The translations under genes were made by a program, and so were the position numbers. Of a stretch of 45,792 bases of DNA, positions 42,661 through 45,792 are shown in pieces. Numbering within the stretch: the stretch's first letter is position 1; the number at the start of each line of letters is the position of its first letter. Origin of the DNA: Aphanocapsa sp. GSE-SYN-MK-11-07L (GTDB lineage Bacteria > Cyanobacteriota > Cyanobacteriia > Thermosynechococcales > Thermosynechococcaceae); NCBI GenBank assembly GCA_019359715.1, contig JAHHGS010000086.1, forward strand, positions 1-45,792, read 5' to 3'. The notes under the pieces are model-generated. The model was not told the origin of the DNA. It saw nothing but the letters and a program-made list of their open reading frames with translations, and searched no databases.

Positions 42661-43662
42661 ATGATGATGCGTAAACTCTATTTCTTAGTCCCCGGTACGA
42701 CAGGACAATTTGGTGGGGGTGGATTGTGGGCTGAGTTAAAAACGGTTGAACTGGCTCGAAAAATCTGCCCGGTCGAAATTGTTACCTATCGTCAGCGGGA
42801 AGCGGAGTATTTATTTCTCCAGGATTGTTTGCAGCAGCCTGATTTGGATCAGGTGATTTTTGTGATTAGCTGGGGATTTGACGTTGCTGCCTTAGCTCGC
42901 ACCCTTAAGCCCTACAACGTGGTATATCATGCCCACAGCGCCGGATACTCGTTTAGCTTGCCGGCCGACATGCCAATTATTACGGTCAGCCGCAACACAA
43001 TGGGCTATTGGGGGCAGAAGTCGCCTAATTCGTTAATTTATTATTTACCTAATCAAATCTCCGATCAATTTTACAATCAAGGACTGAAGCGTGATATCGA
43101 TGTTTTAGTCCAAGCCCGCAAGTCTTCTCAGTATTTACTCCAAACGCTAGTGCCTGCTTTGCAACAGCAGTGTCAGGTTGAAGTTGTGGATTACTACGTT
43201 GAGGATTTAGCCGCCCTGTTTAATCGATCGCGGATTTATCTCTACGATTCAGCCGAGTATTGGGCAGTCAGCGGCGTGACGGAAGGGTTTGGGCTGCCAC
43301 CCTTAGAAGCGCTGGCCTGTGGTTGTCAAGTTTTTTCTAGCCTCAATCATGGCTTAGCAGATTATCTCGATCCGGGGGTGAATTGCTATAAAATTGCTGG
43401 TTTCTCTGTGGAGTATGATCGGCAACGAATCTTGCAGGTGCTGCGATCGCCTAATCCAATCGCGCTGCCAGCTACTTTCTTAGATGACTATCGGGCCGCC
43501 AATATTCTCAGCAAGCTGCAAATGATCTTGACTGAAATCAATCAATTCTTTGATTGCAAACCGGCAGCAATGCAGGCGATCGCCGGGCTGACGCCGGCTC
43601 GAATTGCTCAACTCCGGCTTCAGAAAGTGATCAATAAACTACGCAAAAAATTGAAATTTTAA
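42661..43662 (+). CDS. Glycosyltransferase, GT-B (GT4-like) type
   Basis: A 333-residue glycosyltransferase. The N-terminal half has LVPGTTGQFGGGGLWAELKTVELARKI with a Gly-rich loop. The C-terminal half has the donor-binding segment VSGVTEGFGLPPLEALACGCQVFSSLNHGLADYLDPG, whose Glu-x7-Glu pattern (EGFGLPPLE) is the GT4 hallmark. It probably transfers a sugar in cell-surface polysaccharide synthesis. The C-terminus is a basic helix (LQKVINKLRKKLKF). The start is MMMRK at 42661; a start at the third Met is possible. The next gene begins 12 bases downstream. Confidence 0.85.
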   Translation: MMMRKLYFLVPGTTGQFGGGGLWAELKTVELARKICPVEIVTYRQREAEYLFLQDCLQQPDLDQVIFVISWGFDVAALARTLKPYNVVYHAHSAGYSFSLPADMPIITVSRNTMGYWGQKSPNSLIYYLPNQISDQFYNQGLKRDIDVLVQARKSSQYLLQTLVPALQQQCQVEVVDYYVEDLAALFNRSRIYLYDSAEYWAVSGVTEGFGLPPLEALACGCQVFSSLNHGLADYLDPGVNCYKIAGFSVEYDRQRILQVLRSPNPIALPATFLDDYRAANILSKLQMILTEINQFFDCKPAAMQAIAGLTPARIAQLRLQKVINKLRKKLKF

Positions 43663-43674
43663 GGAGAGTACAAA

Positions 43675-44076
43675 ATGAAATTTTTAGTGGTTAAGCATGT
43701 GATTGTAGAAGGATTGGGCATCTTAGAGCAATTTTGCCACCAAGCTGGAGTCACCGTTGATACCGTTGAGTTAGAAAAAGGCGATAAATTTCCGAATTTA
43801 GAGGGCTATGCTGCTCTCTGGGTGATGGGTGGGCCGATGAATGTGGGAGATATTGAGGCCTATCCTTGGCTAGTTGAAGAAAAAGCCCTGATCCGTCACG
43901 CCGTCAGCGATCGCAATTTGCCCTACATGGGGGTTTGCCTGGGGGCGCAACTGCTGGCTGATGCCCTAGATGGAGCCGTGGGTTTTATGCCTGCGCCTGA
44001 AGTGGGAGTGCTCCCGATTACCCTGACGCAAGCAGGCTGTAATCACCCCCTGATGCTGGGTCTGCCCCACACCTGA
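43675..44076 (+). pseudogene. Truncated class I glutamine amidotransferase
   Basis: The first ~130 residues of a GMP-synthase-like glutamine amidotransferase: ALWVMGGPMNVGDIEAYPWLVEEKALIRHAV and the nucleophile Cys88 in YMGVCLGAQLLADAL. Homologues have roughly 230-240 residues and supply the catalytic His and Glu in the second half, which is missing. The frame ends at LGLPHT, just where an IS200/IS605-type element begins. AAGGAGAG precedes the ATG at 43675. The truncated product is not expected to hydrolyse glutamine. Confidence 0.8.
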
Positions 44077-44131
44077 GGAGTTCGGGAGCTTGGTAGCCCT
44101 GTGACTTTAGTCCGGGGCGGAAAAGCGACGC

Positions 44132-44147
44132 GGGGTCTTTAGACCCC
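44132..44147. repeat. Hairpin at the left end of the IS element
   Basis: Perfect 6-bp stem GGGGTC-TTTA-GACCCC, eight bases beyond the tnpA stop. It may be the subterminal hairpin recognised by the Y1 transposase or a tnpA terminator. On the minus strand no long U-tract follows at once, which favours the former. Confidence 0.5.
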
Positions 44148-44154
44148 TTAATAT

Positions 44155-44559
44155 TTACCAGTGATGTGGGTCTTCAATATATTTTTGAAGGGTTTGAGCG
44201 CTAACGCTACCTGCTGTGCTAAAAAAATAGCTGTTAGTCCATAGACTAGGGAGTCTCTTAAGTTCAGGGAACTCTTCTCTTAAAAGCTTAGAGCTTCTGC
44301 CCTTAAAGGATTTTATCACTAAGTGAATTTGGTCAGTTGGAGGGATCTCGACAAACAAATGAACATGATCAGGCGCTATCTCACAGGCTCGAATAATCCA
44401 TTTCTTCTCGGTTGCTAGCACTGCCCAGATTTCATAGAGTCTATTCCTGATTTCTCCTTTCAGGACTGGCCTGCGACGCTTAGGGATGAAGACGTAGTGG
44501 ACAATTGCCAGCCCTACTGAGTGGTTGTAATGCTGATACTCAAAACTCTGCTTCCTCAT
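44155..44559 (-). CDS. tnpA: IS200/IS605 Y1 transposase TnpA
   Basis: A protein of about 134 residues, complete for the family. It begins MRKQSFEYQHYNHSVGLAIVHYVFIPKRRRPVL. The HUH motif is in APDHVHLFVEIPP, and KSFKGRSSKLLREEFPELKRLPSLWTNSYFFSTAG is highly typical. The catalytic tyrosine is in KYIEDPHHW at the C-terminus. It performs single-strand cut-and-paste transposition through a 5'-phosphotyrosine link. The frame is open to 44628, but family length and N-terminus favour Met at 44559; 44586 is an alternative. It should be active if the ends were intact. Confidence 0.9.
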   Translation of the reverse strand: MRKQSFEYQHYNHSVGLAIVHYVFIPKRRRPVLKGEIRNRLYEIWAVLATEKKWIIRACEIAPDHVHLFVEIPPTDQIHLVIKSFKGRSSKLLREEFPELKRLPSLWTNSYFFSTAGSVSAQTLQKYIEDPHHW

Positions 44560-44646
44560 AAAATCTCGATAACTTTCAACCAGCATGTTGCTATCTCTTA
44601 TTTTACTGTGCATACTGTTGATAGTCATCTATTTATCGACAAAAAT

Positions 44647-45705
44647 ATGTATGGCTGTCAACAAATCCTAATTCATCAAAGCAAGGAATATCAAGCCATT
44701 CTTGAATATCTTTGCTCTGAGTCTAATAAGGTCTATAACTGTTCTCTGTACTATGCTCGTCAAGTCTTTTTCAAGACGGGCAAGCTCACGAATCGAGCGG
44801 CCATCTGTGACGAGATGGCAAGGTCTAAGAACCGTCACTACAGGGCGATCTATGTCTCTGCTGCTCAGCAGTCCTGCAATGCAGTTGCGGAAGCACTAAA
44901 AGGGTACCGTAAGCTGATGAAGTTATGGGGGCGTGGAGAACTGCCGAACAAGCCGGAACTGCCCAACTACCGCAAGTCAGGACTGTTTACGGTTTCATAC
45001 CCTAAGCGCTGGCTGAAAATGACTGAGCAGGGGATCAGGATTCCGCTTGGCACTCTGGTCAAGGCGTGGTTTGGACTTTCTGAGATCTACCTGCCCATGC
45101 CGAAAAATCTGGACTGGGCAACGATTAAAGAAGTCCGAATCTTGCCCCGTAACGGGTGCTTCTATGCTGAGTTTGTCTATCCAATGCCGACTGTCCAAAC
45201 TCAGTTAGACCCCACTAAAGCGCTTGGAATTGACCACGGCCTGAATAACTGGCTGACCTGCGTGAGCAATATTGGAACCAGTTTCATTGTGGATGGACTG
45301 AAGCTGAAATCTCTGAACCAGGGGTACAACAAGCGAGTTGCAACGTTGAAAGAGAATCAGCCTCAAGGTTTTTGGTCGAAGCAGTTAGCCAGTCTTACTG
45401 AGAAGCGCAATCGACAGATGCGGGATGCCGTCAATAAGGCTGCTCGAATTGTCGTGAATCACTGCTTAGAAAACGCTATTGGAACAATAGTCTTTGGCTG
45501 GAATACGGGACAAAAAGATGGAGCCAATATGGGGAAGAAGACGAACCAGAAGTTTGTCCAAATCCCAACGGCTAAGCTCAAAACTCGGATTGCTCAACTT
45601 TGTGAACAGTACGGGTTGCAATTTGTAGAGAACGAAGAAGCCTATACTTCAAAAGCTTCGTTCGTATGCTTAAAGACACTAACCTCGGCAGCCCAAAGAC
45701 ACTAA
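44647..45705 (+). pseudogene. tnpB: Truncated TnpB (RNA-guided nuclease of IS605 type)
   Basis: About 340 residues of TnpB from MYGCQQILIHQSKEYQAILEYLCSESNKVYNCSLYYARQ. The RuvC-I motif is LGIDHGLNNWLTCVS, and IVFGWNTGQKDGANMGKKTNQKFVQIPTAKLK follows. Similarity ends at ENEEAYTSKASF (about 45663). The last ~14 residues are read from an unrelated repeat array. The zinc-binding/RuvC-III region with the final catalytic Asp (usually NADxNxAxNI) is missing, so the nuclease should be dead. The usual RuvC-II Glu position is FGWN here, suggesting the alternative-glutamate arrangement in which ENEE supplies the acidic residue. The upstream in-frame extension to 44521 is not used. Confidence 0.82.
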
Positions 45706-45792
45706 CTTCGGCGGCCTAAAGACACTAACTTCGGCACCCAAATGACAGCAACCTCGGCGGGTCATTTTTGAGAAACTTCGGCAGGTAATATC
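45664..45792. mobile_element. Terminal repeat array of a second inserted element
   Basis: Similarity to TnpB stops at about 45663. From 45672 five copies of a 23-base unit follow: 45672-45694, 45695-45717, 45718-45740, 45741-45763 and a weaker 45764-45786. The core is AAAGACACTAACTTCGGC, with CTCGGC or TTCGGC kept in all five. Direct repeats of this spacing at an insertion point resemble the multiple transposase-binding sites at ends of Tn7-like or related DDE transposons. The element body lies beyond the window. Confidence 0.6.
45672..45786. repeat. Five tandem 23-bp repeats
   Basis: Units 1-3 are nearly identical, differing mainly in the last five bases. Unit 4 (45741) changes AAAGACACT to AATGACAGC, and unit 5 (45764) keeps mainly AAACTTCGGCAGG. 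The gradient of divergence runs from the outer to the inner side, as expected for ordered protein-binding sites at a transposon end. Confidence 0.75.

Larger units (their letters stand above)
44077..45663. mobile_element. IS200/IS605-type element with divergent tnpA and tnpB
   Basis: The element lies between the broken amidotransferase gene and the point where tnpB similarity stops. It encodes a Y1 (HUH) transposase on the minus strand and a TnpB on the plus strand, head to head, as in the classic IS605 layout. The left end (44077-44154) contains the hairpin GGGGTC-TTTA-GACCCC (44132-44147). The exact left boundary is inferred from where amidotransferase similarity ends. The right end and guide-RNA region are lost to a second insertion. 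Confidence 0.75.

Noticed and set aside
45672-45792. CRISPR array
   Set aside because: The 23-base units follow one another directly with no unique spacers, so this is a tandem repeat array and not repeat-spacer structure.

Overview
The window looks like a cyanobacterial chromosome fragment. The palindromic octamer GCGATCGC (HIP1) recurs in genes and gaps throughout. There is a phycobilisome rod-core linker (CpcG), a Ycf39-type photosystem II assembly factor, a DesA-type acyl-lipid desaturase and a VTE6-like DUF92 protein. The general style suggests a Leptolyngbya- or Oscillatoria-like lineage, but the species cannot be fixed from the sequence alone. The first 53 bases are low-complexity T, G and C runs, and the last 120 bases are tandem repeats, so the window is probably a whole contig that broke at its ends. 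Layout, left part: 0.2-4.8 kb holds a SnoaL-like protein, a TetR regulator beside an aromatic-ring hydroxylase, and a secreted protein overlapping a UreH-like/ferric-reductase-like membrane fusion. 5.2-10.3 kb is a co-directional run of glycosyltransferase, PhyH-like dioxygenase, Kelch protein, SurE phosphatase and FAD monooxygenase, which may be a small tailoring cluster. 10.6-14.9 kb has a HerA-like ATPase, a lipid kinase, DUF4230 and a small HTH protein, with a hairpin pair like a non-autonomous IS200/IS605 element. 15-20.9 kb is housekeeping and photosynthesis: cpcG, a HAD phosphatase, nadK, ycf39, hisB and desA, with a collapsed sulfite-oxidase-like remnant. Middle part: 21.3-28.4 kb carries a probable hopanoid C-2 methylase (HpnP), a WbuC-type cupin, DUF1997, a secreted helical-barrel protein, a chimera of two broken nuclease genes, glutaminase and cobK, followed by the DUF92 gene to 29.2 kb. 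29.2-30.5 kb is a degraded patch with an IS-end-like hairpin cluster, an internally deleted AbrB-type antitoxin and a coiled-coil protein. 30.6-32.9 kb has glutamate dehydrogenase and a DedA protein. Right part: 32.9-41.9 kb is the most striking region. Four tightly packed minus-strand genes encode an alpha/beta-hydrolase fused to an acyl-CoA-ligase-like domain, a two-domain hydroxyacyl-CoA dehydrogenase/enoyl-CoA hydratase, a thiolase and a FadE-type acyl-CoA dehydrogenase. Together they spell out lipid hydrolysis, activation and a full beta-oxidation cycle, a pathway usually said to be absent from cyanobacteria. The ATP-binding loop of the ligase domain is degenerate. From 42.6 kb a glycosyltransferase and a glutamine-amidotransferase gene are followed by an IS200/IS605-type tnpA/tnpB pair that truncates the amidotransferase. 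The tnpB gene is itself cut by a second element whose end shows five 23-bp repeats, so the right edge records nested insertions.
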